DNA from: an uncultured Pelagibacteraceae bacterium
Lineage (GTDB): Bacteria; Pseudomonadota; Alphaproteobacteria; Pelagibacterales; Pelagibacteraceae
Reading direction: 5' to 3'
Length of the DNA stretch: 64,000 nt
Assembly: GCA_902605645.1 (NCBI GenBank)
Contig: CACLDE010000001.1
Coordinates: 1 to 64,000 of the forward strand
This document shows, one piece after another, positions 9,503-17,318 of the stretch. Below the pieces are notes generated by a model. The model did no database searches and was not told the origin of the DNA. It saw only the letters and a program-made list of their open reading frames with translations. Position 1 is the first letter of the stretch, and every line of letters begins with the position of its first letter. The position numbers and the translations under genes were made by a program.

Positions 9503-11207
9503 GATGATTAGGAACTTCTTTATTATTTATGGCTAAAATAGGTCCAATTTTTTCTATAATTTTGCCCGAAGAATAAACGGCATTCCAACCAGCTTCATTT
9601 CTTGTTCCCTTAATTTTAAATCCCTTATAATCATAGATCAAGTTTTCAGCGATCTGAGGATCATCTAACATTACTAAAAGAATATAACTTTTATTCGAGG
9701 CATTAAAAAATGATATAAAAGTATTGATATTTTTATTTTTGTCATCGTAATACTGAGATGTTCCAGTTTTGCCAGAAACATTATAACCGTGGATATCTGC
9801 TAAACTAGCTGTTCCATTTGTGTCAGTAACGACTTTTCGCAATATTTTTTTTAATTTTACACTAGTTTCTTTGGAAACTATTCTTCTAGAATTTAAATCT
9901 TTATTTTTATTCTTTTCTAAAGTTGGTAACACAAGCTTTCCACCACTAATTAATGTTGCGTAAGCTGCGGCTGCTTGAAGGGGTGTTGTTGTAATACCAT
10001 GACCGTATGAGACTGTCTCAAGTTTACATTTATTCCAATTAAAAGGAATAGGATTGCCTATTTCATCTAACTCAAATTTTGGGCTGTTAAATAAGTTTAA
10101 ATCTTTCAAAAATTTTTTATATTTTTCTTTCCCAATTTTTCTTGCTATTTTTATTGTGCCAATGTTTGAGGATTGAATAAGAATATCTTCTACTGTCATT
10201 GACGCAGGAAATTTTTTTATATCTGAAATATTATGAATTGAGCATTTAATACTTTTTGTTATATTTTTTATGATTGTTTTAGAATCCACTATTTCCTCTT
10301 CTAAAGCTAATGCAACGGTAAATGTTTTGAATATTGATCCTAACTCAAAAACACCTTTAGTAATTTTATTCATGAAAGCTTTATCTTTTAAATTAACTCT
10401 TTTATTAATATTGAAGTCAGGTAATGAAACTAAAGATAAAACTTCACCATTTTCAGAGTCCATAAGTAAAGATGCGGCCCCTTCAGCTTTAAAAATCTTT
10501 ATTGCTTCTTCAAGTTCGTTTTTAATAAGATATTGAATGTTTGTATCTAATGAGAGCTGTAACGGTTTATCAAATTTTTTTTTATCTCTTAAAATATTAT
10601 CATAATAGTTTTCAACACCAGAAATACCAAAATTATCATAATCAGTTTGACCTATAATATGACTGTAAAGATTTGAATGAGGGTAAACCCTAGCTTGAAA
10701 AGGTTCAAAAATAATGCCTTTTTCTCCCAGTTTCCATAATTTATCTTTTTCATCGTCAGTCAATCTCTTTTTTAAATAAAAATATTTTTTATTATTTAAA
10801 TTAAAAATAAGGTTTTTACTATCTGTATCTGGGAAAGCTAATTTAATTTTAACCACAAATTTTTTTTTATCCTTAATAAAACTCGATTTGATTGCTGCAT
10901 GATATGCAGTGATATTTCTCGACAATATAACACCATTTCTATCAATAATATCATTTCTTATAGGATTAAAATTATATTTATAATTTTTAATTATGTTTAA
11001 ATTTGAGTTTTGGAAAGAAACAAAAATTATTTTTAAAGAAAAAATTAAGATAAGAAAAAAAAAGGAAAAAAAAAGTATGTATACTCTATCTTCATTGATA
11101 AAATAATTCTTTTTATTTCTAAATTTTTGGTTAGTACTTAAATAGTCCTCGAAAAAAAAACTTTGTTGATTTCTGTTAAAATTTTTTTTATTTTTTATTT
11201 TTTTCAT
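9480..11207 (-). CDS. ftsI: Septal transpeptidase FtsI (penicillin-binding protein 3)
   Basis: Class B PBP that cross-links septal peptidoglycan, partnering FtsW. After a charged cytoplasmic N-terminus there is one membrane anchor (about residues 48-70, RVYILFFSFFFLILIF). The periplasmic transpeptidase has all three active-site motifs: GSIFKTF (Ser291/Lys294), SSN at 346-348 and KTGTS at 480-484. The 575-residue length is normal. The 3' end overlaps murE by 23 bases, and the short ftsL-like gene lies 3 bases upstream. Confidence 0.96.
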   Translation of the reverse strand: MKKIKNKKNFNRNQQSFFFEDYLSTNQKFRNKKNYFINEDRVYILFFSFFFLILIFSLKIIFVSFQNSNLNIIKNYKYNFNPIRNDIIDRNGVILSRNITAYHAAIKSSFIKDKKKFVVKIKLAFPDTDSKNLIFNLNNKKYFYLKKRLTDDEKDKLWKLGEKGIIFEPFQARVYPHSNLYSHIIGQTDYDNFGISGVENYYDNILRDKKKFDKPLQLSLDTNIQYLIKNELEEAIKIFKAEGAASLLMDSENGEVLSLVSLPDFNINKRVNLKDKAFMNKITKGVFELGSIFKTFTVALALEEEIVDSKTIIKNITKSIKCSIHNISDIKKFPASMTVEDILIQSSNIGTIKIARKIGKEKYKKFLKDLNLFNSPKFELDEIGNPIPFNWNKCKLETVSYGHGITTTPLQAAAAYATLISGGKLVLPTLEKNKNKDLNSRRIVSKETSVKLKKILRKVVTDTNGTASLADIHGYNVSGKTGTSQYYDDKNKNINTFISFFNASNKSYILLVMLDDPQIAENLIYDYKGFKIKGTRNEAGWNAVYSSGKIIEKIGPILAINNKEVPNHHVIKKTY

Positions 11208-11210
11208 AAA

Positions 11211-11516
11211 CTATTTTTGGGTAATTTTTTTTTGATCTAAAATAAAGTTATTGTAGTCTAAATAGATATTGGAAAAACTCATATTTTGAAATTGATCATT
11301 CGTTAAAAAAGACAATTTTTCATGCAATATTTTCGGCGAAGTTAAATAATTAAATTCTAATTGACTCTCATATAATTCCTTTTCTAAAGTAAATATTCGT
11401 TTTTCGTGAAACACTATATTTTTTTCAATTATGTTTGTTTTGTTTTTAATAATTGAGGTGCAAAACAATAATAATAAAAAAACTAATATAGAAATTATTA
11501 ATTTTATATTATGCAA
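11211..11516 (-). CDS. ftsL: FtsL-like small bitopic division protein
   Basis: Small protein at the ftsL position between rsmH and ftsI. It has a short N-terminus, one hydrophobic segment (IKLIISILVFLLLLFC) and a heptad-like region (KRIFTLEKELYESQLEFNYL) ending near LTSPKILHEKL, the layout of FtsL, which helps bring FtsW/FtsI to the septum with FtsB/FtsQ. Sequence identity to known FtsL is weak, so position and topology carry the call. The track start at 11588 would overlap rsmH by 80 bases; a TTG at 11516 (reading MHNIKLIIS) gives about 101 residues and an 8-base overlap. The exact start is uncertain. Confidence 0.75.
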   Translation of the reverse strand: MHNIKLIISILVFLLLLFCTSIIKNKTNIIEKNIVFHEKRIFTLEKELYESQLEFNYLTSPKILHEKLSFLTNDQFQNMSFSNIYLDYNNFILDQKKITQK

Positions 11517-12513
11517 TTCTACTCTCCAAATCGGTAAGGTATTTAAATTTATTTCTGAATTCTTTGGGATCAATAAATTTATCTGCACTTCTTATTGCTA
11601 CCCGCAACTTTGCTGATCGCGATCTTGGATTTCTTTTTACCTCTTTTAATGATGCTTTAATTATTTTATTTTTATAGTTGTCAAATAATGATAATTTATC
11701 ATCATTTTCGGGCAAATATTTATTAGATCTGGATCGATTTTTTGAAAAATTTTTGAAATAAAATTTTATAATTTTATCTTCTATTGAATGAAAACTAACT
11801 ACAATTAGTCTTCCTCCAGGTTTGAGGATTTTAGTCGCTTTAATTATGCCCTCAATAAGTTCAGTAACTTCTTTGTTAACAAATATTCGAATAGCTTGAA
11901 AAGTTTTAGTACTTTCATTAATTTTTTTGTAACTTTTTTTTTTCGATTTTCTTATAATTTCAACTAGTTCATCGGTAGTTTCAATATTCTTTTTGATTCT
12001 TTCTTTAACAATATTTTTTGATATTTTTAATGCTTCTTCCTCTTCACCAAGAATCTTTATTATATCTTTCAAATCTTTGCTGCTGTAAGTATTTAAAACT
12101 TTTTTAGCAGATATTTCTGTTTGCCCCATTGACATGTTTAATTCGCTTTTAGATTTAAAGGAAAAACCTCTTGATAGATTGTCTAATTGAATAGACGATA
12201 ATCCTAAATCAAAAATTACAGCATCAAATTTATTTGTTGAAACAATATCTAGTTTACTAAACTTTTTATTATAAAATATAAATCTGGAATGGAAGTTGTC
12301 TTTTAAGCTATTGGCTAATTTAAGTACTTGGTTGTCTCTGTCTAACGCAACTACTTTAGTTTCTTGAAATTTTAACAATTCTTTTGAATAACCACCCCCA
12401 CCAAAAGTACAATCCATAAAATTTCCGCCATTTTTGGGATTGCAGATTTTTAAAACCTCATCCATCATCACTGGAAGATGTTTTCCTTCCAGTGATGTGT
12501 AGGGTAATTTCAT
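11509..12513 (-). CDS. rsmH: 16S rRNA (cytosine(1402)-N4)-methyltransferase RsmH
   Basis: SAM-dependent methyltransferase modifying C1402 in the ribosomal decoding centre (formerly MraW). It shows HLPVMMDEVL at the N-terminus, the SAM-binding DCTFGGGGYSKELL, FDLGLSSIQLD, the RGFSF segment, and the C-terminal VVSFHSIEDKIIKFYF and RNPRSRSAKLR. Length is 334 residues, normal for RsmH. In most dcw clusters it follows mraZ directly; here ftsZ is placed between them. Confidence 0.97.
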   Translation of the reverse strand: MKLPYTSLEGKHLPVMMDEVLKICNPKNGGNFMDCTFGGGGYSKELLKFQETKVVALDRDNQVLKLANSLKDNFHSRFIFYNKKFSKLDIVSTNKFDAVIFDLGLSSIQLDNLSRGFSFKSKSELNMSMGQTEISAKKVLNTYSSKDLKDIIKILGEEEEALKISKNIVKERIKKNIETTDELVEIIRKSKKKSYKKINESTKTFQAIRIFVNKEVTELIEGIIKATKILKPGGRLIVVSFHSIEDKIIKFYFKNFSKNRSRSNKYLPENDDKLSLFDNYKNKIIKASLKEVKRNPRSRSAKLRVAIRSADKFIDPKEFRNKFKYLTDLESRIA

Positions 12514-12534
12514 TGCAGCTAGTCAAAATTTGCC

Positions 12535-13965
12535 TTAAAACTTCTGTTTTCTTAAAAAGGCAGGTATCTCAAATTCTTCATCATCTGATGTTTGTTGGTC
12601 AAATAATTTATCATTTTGATGATTTTCTTCTTTAATTGTATGACTGTCTTCCTCAGAAAATAATTTTGGGGTATGCTCAACACTTTCTTTGCCTAAAGTA
12701 TTTTCAACTTCTATATTATTTTCAATGTATGATGCATTTTCAATGGAAATGCCGTGAGGATTAGTATCATTATTATTTTTAACGTTTTCATTTGTCTCTT
12801 GAATTAAAGAAGACTGACTTATACTTGAGGGATTAGTATCGATCTCCAATTGTTCTTCAAGTTTCAATGCAGTCGCTCCTTCTATTGAATTAATTGTGTT
12901 TCGTTCAATATTTGGGTTATTAAAAATATTGTCAGAATAACCTGGGTTTCTATTTTGAATTCTATTTACCATATTCAAAACAGTTTTCGACTCAGGTTTA
13001 TGACCGTCTAGTGCGGTAGCTACAATTGAGACTCTTATTTTTCCATCCATATTTTCATCTTGAATGGCACCAAAAATTAATTCAACCTCTGGATCAATTT
13101 CATCTCTAATTTTACTTACTGACTTTTCAACTTCAAATAAAGTGAGATCTTCTCCTCCAGTTATGTTTACTATTAGACCTTTAGCGCCTTTTAAGGAATA
13201 CTCATCAATAAGAGGATTGTTTAAAGCCATGTCAGTCGCTGCCATTGCTCTATTTTCACCCTCTGCTTCACCTGTGCCCATCATTGCTTTGCCCATCGAG
13301 CTCATCACAGTTTCAACATCGGCAAAGTCTAGGTTAACCATTCCTGGTCTTACCATCAAATCTGTAACGCTTTGAACTCCATGTTTAAGAACATCATTAG
13401 ATAAAGTAAATGCCTCTTTTAAAGTTGTGCTTTCATTTGCAATCTTAAAAAGATTTTGGTTAGGTACAACTATTACAGTATCAAGATGTTTTTTTAATTC
13501 TTCTAATCCAGCTAATGCTCTTCTCATTCTTTTAGGTCCCTCATAAGCAAAAGGTAGAGTTGTAACACCAACTGTAAGTATATTTAATTCTTTCGCGGCA
13601 CGAGCAATGATATGAGAAGCGCCTGTTCCAGTTCCTCCACCCATACCAGACGTAATAAAAATCATGTTACTACCCTGTATGAAGCTTACAATTTCATTTA
13701 ATGATTCATCTGCTGCTGCTTGACCGATATCACTTTTTGCACCTGCACCAAGACCTTTTGTTAAATTCATACCAATTTGAATTTTTGCATCTGCTTTATT
13801 TACTCTTAAATCTTGAGCATCGGTATTAACTGCTACAAATTCTACTCCTTGCATGCCTGACTCAATCATAGAGTTAATTGCATTTCCGCCTGCTCCTCCT
13901 ACCCCCATTACTAAAATTCTCGGTTTTAATTCTTTCAATTCACCTCCTCCAATATTAATGCTCAT
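12535..13965 (-). CDS. ftsZ: Cell division tubulin homologue FtsZ
   Basis: GTPase forming the Z-ring. The N-terminal GTPase domain has GVGGAGGNA (21-29), NTDAQ (47-51) and the tubulin signature GGGTGTG (109-115), followed by the T7-type loop NLDFADV. A long Asn/Glu/Ser-rich linker (about 335-460) leads to the conserved C-terminal peptide EIPAFLRKQ that binds FtsA and other partners. The 476-residue protein looks complete, so this is probably the main FtsZ rather than a divergent paralogue. It has the strongest Shine-Dalgarno of the cluster. Its position between mraZ and rsmH is unusual, since ftsZ normally follows ftsQ-ftsA. Confidence 0.98.
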   Translation of the reverse strand: MSINIGGGELKELKPRILVMGVGGAGGNAINSMIESGMQGVEFVAVNTDAQDLRVNKADAKIQIGMNLTKGLGAGAKSDIGQAAADESLNEIVSFIQGSNMIFITSGMGGGTGTGASHIIARAAKELNILTVGVTTLPFAYEGPKRMRRALAGLEELKKHLDTVIVVPNQNLFKIANESTTLKEAFTLSNDVLKHGVQSVTDLMVRPGMVNLDFADVETVMSSMGKAMMGTGEAEGENRAMAATDMALNNPLIDEYSLKGAKGLIVNITGGEDLTLFEVEKSVSKIRDEIDPEVELIFGAIQDENMDGKIRVSIVATALDGHKPESKTVLNMVNRIQNRNPGYSDNIFNNPNIERNTINSIEGATALKLEEQLEIDTNPSSISQSSLIQETNENVKNNNDTNPHGISIENASYIENNIEVENTLGKESVEHTPKLFSEEDSHTIKEENHQNDKLFDQQTSDDEEFEIPAFLRKQKF

Positions 13966-13970
13966 ATACC

Positions 13971-13977
13971 CCTCCTT
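13971..13977 (-). promoter_or_regulatory. Strong Shine-Dalgarno of ftsZ
   Basis: Minus-strand AAGGAGG lies 5 bases before the ftsZ ATG. Most genes here start inside their neighbour with little or no recognisable ribosome-binding site, so this near-perfect site suggests high FtsZ translation and fixes the start at 13965. Confidence 0.8.
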
Positions 13978-13983
13978 TTATAT

Positions 13984-14433
13984 TTAATTATTATTATCCC
14001 ATTTAAGTGTTGATCTACTCTGCAAGGCTTTTTTCCTTGCAAAAGATTTGAATTTTTCAAAATTTTTAGGACCCCAAACTTGAAAAGTTTTACCTAATCC
14101 AATAAATAAAATATCATTTTTGATCTTAGCAATATCTAAAAGTTTTTTCGGAAATTGAACTCTACCTTCAGTATCGAAAATCAAATTTGAGCTTTCAGAT
14201 AAAACAGCCGTTGCAAAATAATCTCTTTTCTCTTCAAATGGATTTAGAGTATCAATTGAATTGGATAGTTTTTCTATTCTCTCTTGAGTGCAACATTCTA
14301 AAGCTGGGTTACTAAAAGAGGGGTAAGATACAAAGCCATTGTAACCTTGGGTTGTTAAATAGGATCTAAATGATGCCGGCACAGATACCCTTCCCTTCTT
14401 GTCTATTTTGTTTTCGTAACTCGATAAAAACAT
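13984..14433 (-). CDS. mraZ: Transcriptional regulator MraZ
   Basis: First gene of the dcw cluster, a SpoVT/AbrB-fold DNA-binding protein with two tandem MraZ repeats. Repeat 1 is seen as NKIDKKGRVSVPASFR and repeat 2 as FDTEGRVQFPKKLLDIAKI; 149 residues is the expected size. In E. coli MraZ represses its own operon by binding TGGGN repeats upstream, and three matching repeats are present here at 14485-14509, which supports autoregulation. The ftsZ start lies 18 bases after the stop. Confidence 0.96.
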   Translation of the reverse strand: MFLSSYENKIDKKGRVSVPASFRSYLTTQGYNGFVSYPSFSNPALECCTQERIEKLSNSIDTLNPFEEKRDYFATAVLSESSNLIFDTEGRVQFPKKLLDIAKIKNDILFIGLGKTFQVWGPKNFEKFKSFARKKALQSRSTLKWDNNN

Positions 14434-14484
14434 ACTGTTTAAATTTTCTTTCTGTTTTTGTTCTAATCAATAAATCCTCCAATT

Positions 14485-14509
14485 TGGGATTATTTGGGAT
14501 CATATGGGA
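14485..14509. promoter_or_regulatory. Three MraZ-box repeats (TGGGA with 5-nt spacers)
   Basis: On the plus strand TGGGA occurs at 14485, 14495 and 14505, each separated by exactly 5 bases, giving one helical turn of periodicity. This is the spacing reported for the MraZ operator of E. coli (TGGGN repeats). The array lies about 50-75 bases upstream of the mraZ start. The repeats read TGGGA on the strand opposite to mraZ. Binding is inferred. Confidence 0.75.
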
Positions 14510-14588
14510 TTTGAAAAGTTAGTCAATATAATAGTTTTATGTATTTTTAGTACAAAAATGGAACATTTAATGTATGATTATGTGTTTA

Positions 14589-14936
14589 GCCAGATAATCT
14601 ATAAGCCGGGTTCTGTCATTTAAGAAGTCATTTATCTAGGCATATCTTTGCAAATATGCTCAAGCGGCTAACCCGGATGACGAACTAAAGACTGTTTTTA
14701 GCATTAACGCAATGTCATCCCTATTTAGCCTTGCTCCATTTGGGGTTTACCTAGCGATTTTTGTTACCAAAAATCCGGTGTGCTCTTACCACACCTTTTC
14801 ACCCTTGCCTTGATTAGGCGGTTTATTTCTGTGGCACTAGCCCTGAGGTCGCCCTCGCCAGCCGTTAACTGGCAAATTGTCTTTACGGAGCCCGGACTTT
14901 CCTCTATTTAAAATAGCGACTGTCCAATTATCTGGC
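14589..14936 (-). ncRNA. rnpB: RNase P RNA, bacterial type A
   Basis: Catalytic RNA that trims tRNA 5' leaders. The minus strand contains the universal elements in order: GAGGAAAGTCCGGGCTCC near the 5' end, CAGGGCTAGTGCCACAGAAA, a middle AGGTAAACCCC segment, and the 3' ACAGAACCCGGCTTA. Ends are set by the P1 helix, formed by GCCAGATAAT at the 5' end and ATTATCTGGC at the 3' end. About 348 nt is usual for type A. This is the only long non-protein stretch in the window; 14434-14588 and 14937-14985 flank it. Confidence 0.96.
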
Positions 14937-14985
14937 AATAGTTAGATAATATTTATAAAGACAAAAAGCAAGAAAAATCAGATTT

Positions 14986-15702
14986 TTACGCTAATAATTG
15001 GCTTATTTTAAGTGTTTTATCCGTAATTTTTCCATTCACCTCATTAGGAAGAAATCTTCTTTGAAAAGCCATAATTATCTTTCGATCTCTTGTAGATTTT
15101 TGGGATAAATTAAAAAACCTATATCCAATTTTATGAACATTTTTAAAAAAAATTCCTCTTTTTATTCCTTTTTTCATTTTTGGTTTATTTTTTTTTTTTA
15201 ATTTAAATCTAGGATACCAGATAGCCGCTCCTTTAGAGCTTAAATAATTCCAAGGAAATTTTTCACCTGGGTCTTTCTTTCTAAGAGGAGCAATATCTGA
15301 ATGCCCTAGAACATTATTTTTTTTAATTTTATACTTTTTCAAAAGTGATTTTATTAAGATTATTGAAGAGAAAATTTGTTTTTTCGTAAAGGTTTGATAA
15401 TTAATAAAATGGCCTTTGTTTTGAATCTCAATACCGATTGAGTATTTATTTAAATTTCTAACATTTTTCCACTTAGATTTTCCTGCATGCCAAGCTATCT
15501 TATTGTCATCTATCATCTTGTAAATATTGCCATCTCTTTTAATAAAATAGTGGCAACTTACTTTTGAGTTAGGATTCTTTAATCTTTTCAATGATACACG
15601 TTCAGATTGCATCCCAGTATAATGGACAATTAGATATTTAATATCTTTTAAGCTTCTTGTCTTTTTTGAGAAATTCGGAGATTTATTAACGCTTATTTTC
15701 AT
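14986..15702 (-). CDS. N-acetylmuramoyl-L-alanine amidase, AmpD/Amidase_2 family
   Basis: Zinc amidase cleaving the MurNAc-L-Ala bond of muropeptides. Motifs include LIVHYTG (first zinc His), SCHYFIKRDG, AWHAGKS, NKYSIGIEIQNKG, and the second His and Asp region LGHSDIAP with KKDPGEKFPW. The C-terminus (FQRRFLP near VNGKITDKTLKIS) resembles a reduced peptidoglycan-binding repeat, as in AmiD-type enzymes. The track start at 15747 adds 15 unlikely residues; the Met at 15702 (MKISVNKSPNF) fits better and leaves no signal peptide, suggesting a cytoplasmic recycling role, though an exported form cannot be excluded. Confidence 0.88.
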   Translation of the reverse strand: MKISVNKSPNFSKKTRSLKDIKYLIVHYTGMQSERVSLKRLKNPNSKVSCHYFIKRDGNIYKMIDDNKIAWHAGKSKWKNVRNLNKYSIGIEIQNKGHFINYQTFTKKQIFSSIILIKSLLKKYKIKKNNVLGHSDIAPLRKKDPGEKFPWNYLSSKGAAIWYPRFKLKKKNKPKMKKGIKRGIFFKNVHKIGYRFFNLSQKSTRDRKIIMAFQRRFLPNEVNGKITDKTLKISQLLA

Positions 15703-15810
15703 AAATTTGACTATATTAATCAAAAAAATACCTAAATTTATATGCAAATTCTTTTAAAATAAAGTGATGATTTATGTGCAAAATCTCAATATTTTATATA
15801 TATAGCCATT

Positions 15811-16563
15811 ATGGAATTTAAAAAAATACGAATTATTTTATACACTATACTGTTGAGTATTTTCTTATCAGTAAGCGCTAATGCTCAATCAGAAAAGGAG
15901 TGTTTCGAAAAGGTAAGTAGAGGTATTTTTAAGTTTAATCAAGGTTTTGATAATATTATTTTAGAACCAGTGGCTAAGGTTTACAATAAACTTCCAGAGC
16001 CAGTTAAAAATGGAACGGGGAATTTTACTTCGAATATAGCTACTTTACTCTCAATACCAAACCACCTTCTTCAAGGCGAATTACGATATGCAGGTCATGC
16101 TACTGGAAGCTTTGTTATAAATTCAACAATCGGAATTTTAGGTTTGAGTAATCCAGCGGCAAAATTAGGTCTAGAAAACCAAAAAGAAGACTTAGGTCAA
16201 ACTTTAGGTTCATATGGAGTTAAGGGTGGATGTTATTTTGTTTTACCAATTTTAGGACCAACGACATTAAGGGACTCTGTTGGAATGGTGGTTGATAATA
16301 ATTACTTAGACGCATTTGCTAGAGTTACATGGCATGAAAGGGAAATAAAAAGTATTTCAGGTAGTAAACTAGATTATGTAGGAATAAAATCAGCAGAAGC
16401 TATTGATTTTAGAGGTGATAATATGCTTAATTTTGAAAGTTTGGAAAAAAATTCTATTGATCTCTACGCTGCACAAAAAAGTTTGTATCTTCAAAATAGA
16501 TCCAAAAAAATTAAAAATGAGACGGGCACAGATGACGATGCCTGGGGTGATTTAGATAAATAA
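15811..16563 (+). CDS. mlaA: MlaA/VacJ family phospholipid-transport protein
   Basis: Outer-membrane component of the Mla system, which removes misplaced phospholipids from the outer leaflet. The N-terminal hydrophobic segment (residues 6-23) ends in SANAQ, a signal peptidase I-like site. The MlaA core is clear: FKFNQGFDNIILEPVAKVY, NFTSNIATLLSIPNHLLQG, NSTIGILGLSNPA, DLGQTLGSYGV and YFVLPILGPTTLRDSVG. There is no lipobox Cys right after the hydrophobic core, unlike E. coli MlaA. The mlaC-like gene follows 11 bases downstream on the same strand. Confidence 0.93.
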   Translation: MEFKKIRIILYTILLSIFLSVSANAQSEKECFEKVSRGIFKFNQGFDNIILEPVAKVYNKLPEPVKNGTGNFTSNIATLLSIPNHLLQGELRYAGHATGSFVINSTIGILGLSNPAAKLGLENQKEDLGQTLGSYGVKGGCYFVLPILGPTTLRDSVGMVVDNNYLDAFARVTWHEREIKSISGSKLDYVGIKSAEAIDFRGDNMLNFESLEKNSIDLYAAQKSLYLQNRSKKIKNETGTDDDAWGDLDK

Positions 16564-16574
16564 ATATCTTTCTG

Positions 16575-17177
16575 ATGAAAAAGGGACTATTTTTTATAAT
16601 ACCTATAATTTATTTTTATTTTAGTTCTATTAATGCAATTACATACAATTCTGAACCACAAATCTTTGTACAAGAACTTGTTGATGATGCGGTCAAATCT
16701 TTGAGTGACAAATCGTTAACCAAAGAAGAAAAAAATGAAGCTATAGAAAAAATTGCTTTAGAAAATGTGGATATAAAAGGTTTAGGACTTTATACTCTTG
16801 GAAAGATAAGAAAAAATCTCGATGAAAGCACAATGAATAAGTACCAAGATCTTTTTCAAAAATACTTCTTAAAAAGTTTAACATCAAGACTTACTGATTA
16901 TTCTTCCCAAAAATTTGAGGTTTTTGACTCAGAGCAAAAAAGTTCTAATTATACAATTGTAAATTCAAAAATAGCTGAAAGTTTAAAATCTCCCGAGATT
17001 AAGATAGATTGGAGAATCTATACAAAAAATCCACAAAAACCTTTAATTAGAGATTTAATTGTAGAGGGATTGAGTTTGGCAAGAACTCAAAAAGAGGAAT
17101 TTGCATCAATTTTAAATTCAAATAACAATGATGTAAATGCCCTTATAAATAAATTACAAGAGTTCATTTCAAATTAA
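16575..17177 (+). CDS. mlaC: MlaC/Ttg2D-like periplasmic phospholipid-binding protein
   Basis: Likely shuttle of the Mla pathway, carrying phospholipid between MlaA and the inner-membrane MlaFEDB complex. A signal peptide (residues 1-20, ending SSINA) precedes about 180 residues of the Tol_Tol_Ttg2 fold, with the typical order VDIKGLGLYTLGK, MNKYQDLFQKYFLKSLTSRLTDY and IDWRIYTK...IRDLIVEGLSLARTQKEEF. It forms a two-gene unit with mlaA. The mlaFED genes are not in the window. Confidence 0.9.
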   Translation: MKKGLFFIIPIIYFYFSSINAITYNSEPQIFVQELVDDAVKSLSDKSLTKEEKNEAIEKIALENVDIKGLGLYTLGKIRKNLDESTMNKYQDLFQKYFLKSLTSRLTDYSSQKFEVFDSEQKSSNYTIVNSKIAESLKSPEIKIDWRIYTKNPQKPLIRDLIVEGLSLARTQKEEFASILNSNNNDVNALINKLQEFISN

Positions 17178-17215
17178 ATTTTTAAAGCTTAATAAATTCA
17201 ACACAAAAATTAATA

Positions 17216-17292
17216 TGGTGGGCCCGCCAGGACTCGAACCTGGGACCAATACATTATGAGTGTACTGCTCTAACCAACTGAGCTACAGGCCC
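17216..17292 (-). tRNA. tRNA with CAU anticodon, probably tRNA-Ile2 (lysidine-modified)
   Basis: A full 77-nt cloverleaf with encoded CCA: acceptor GGGCCTG pairing with CGGGCCC, D-arm AGCTCAGTTGGTTAGAGC, anticodon loop CTCATAA, and T-arm GGTTCGAGTCC. The CAT anticodon would be read as Met, but the acceptor stem (GGGCCUG) resembles alphaproteobacterial tRNA-Ile rather than elongator or initiator Met tRNAs. I therefore favour tRNA-Ile2, whose C34 is converted to lysidine by TilS. The 5' end is 26 bases after the rpoD stop on the same strand. Confidence 0.9.
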
Positions 17293-17318
17293 ATTACTTT
17301 CTTTTACATTAGAAAAAG

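Noticed and set aside
14937-14990. Promoter of rnpB
   Set aside because: AT-rich TATAAATATTATC-like sequence is present, but no -35 with good spacing could be fixed, so no defined promoter is claimed.
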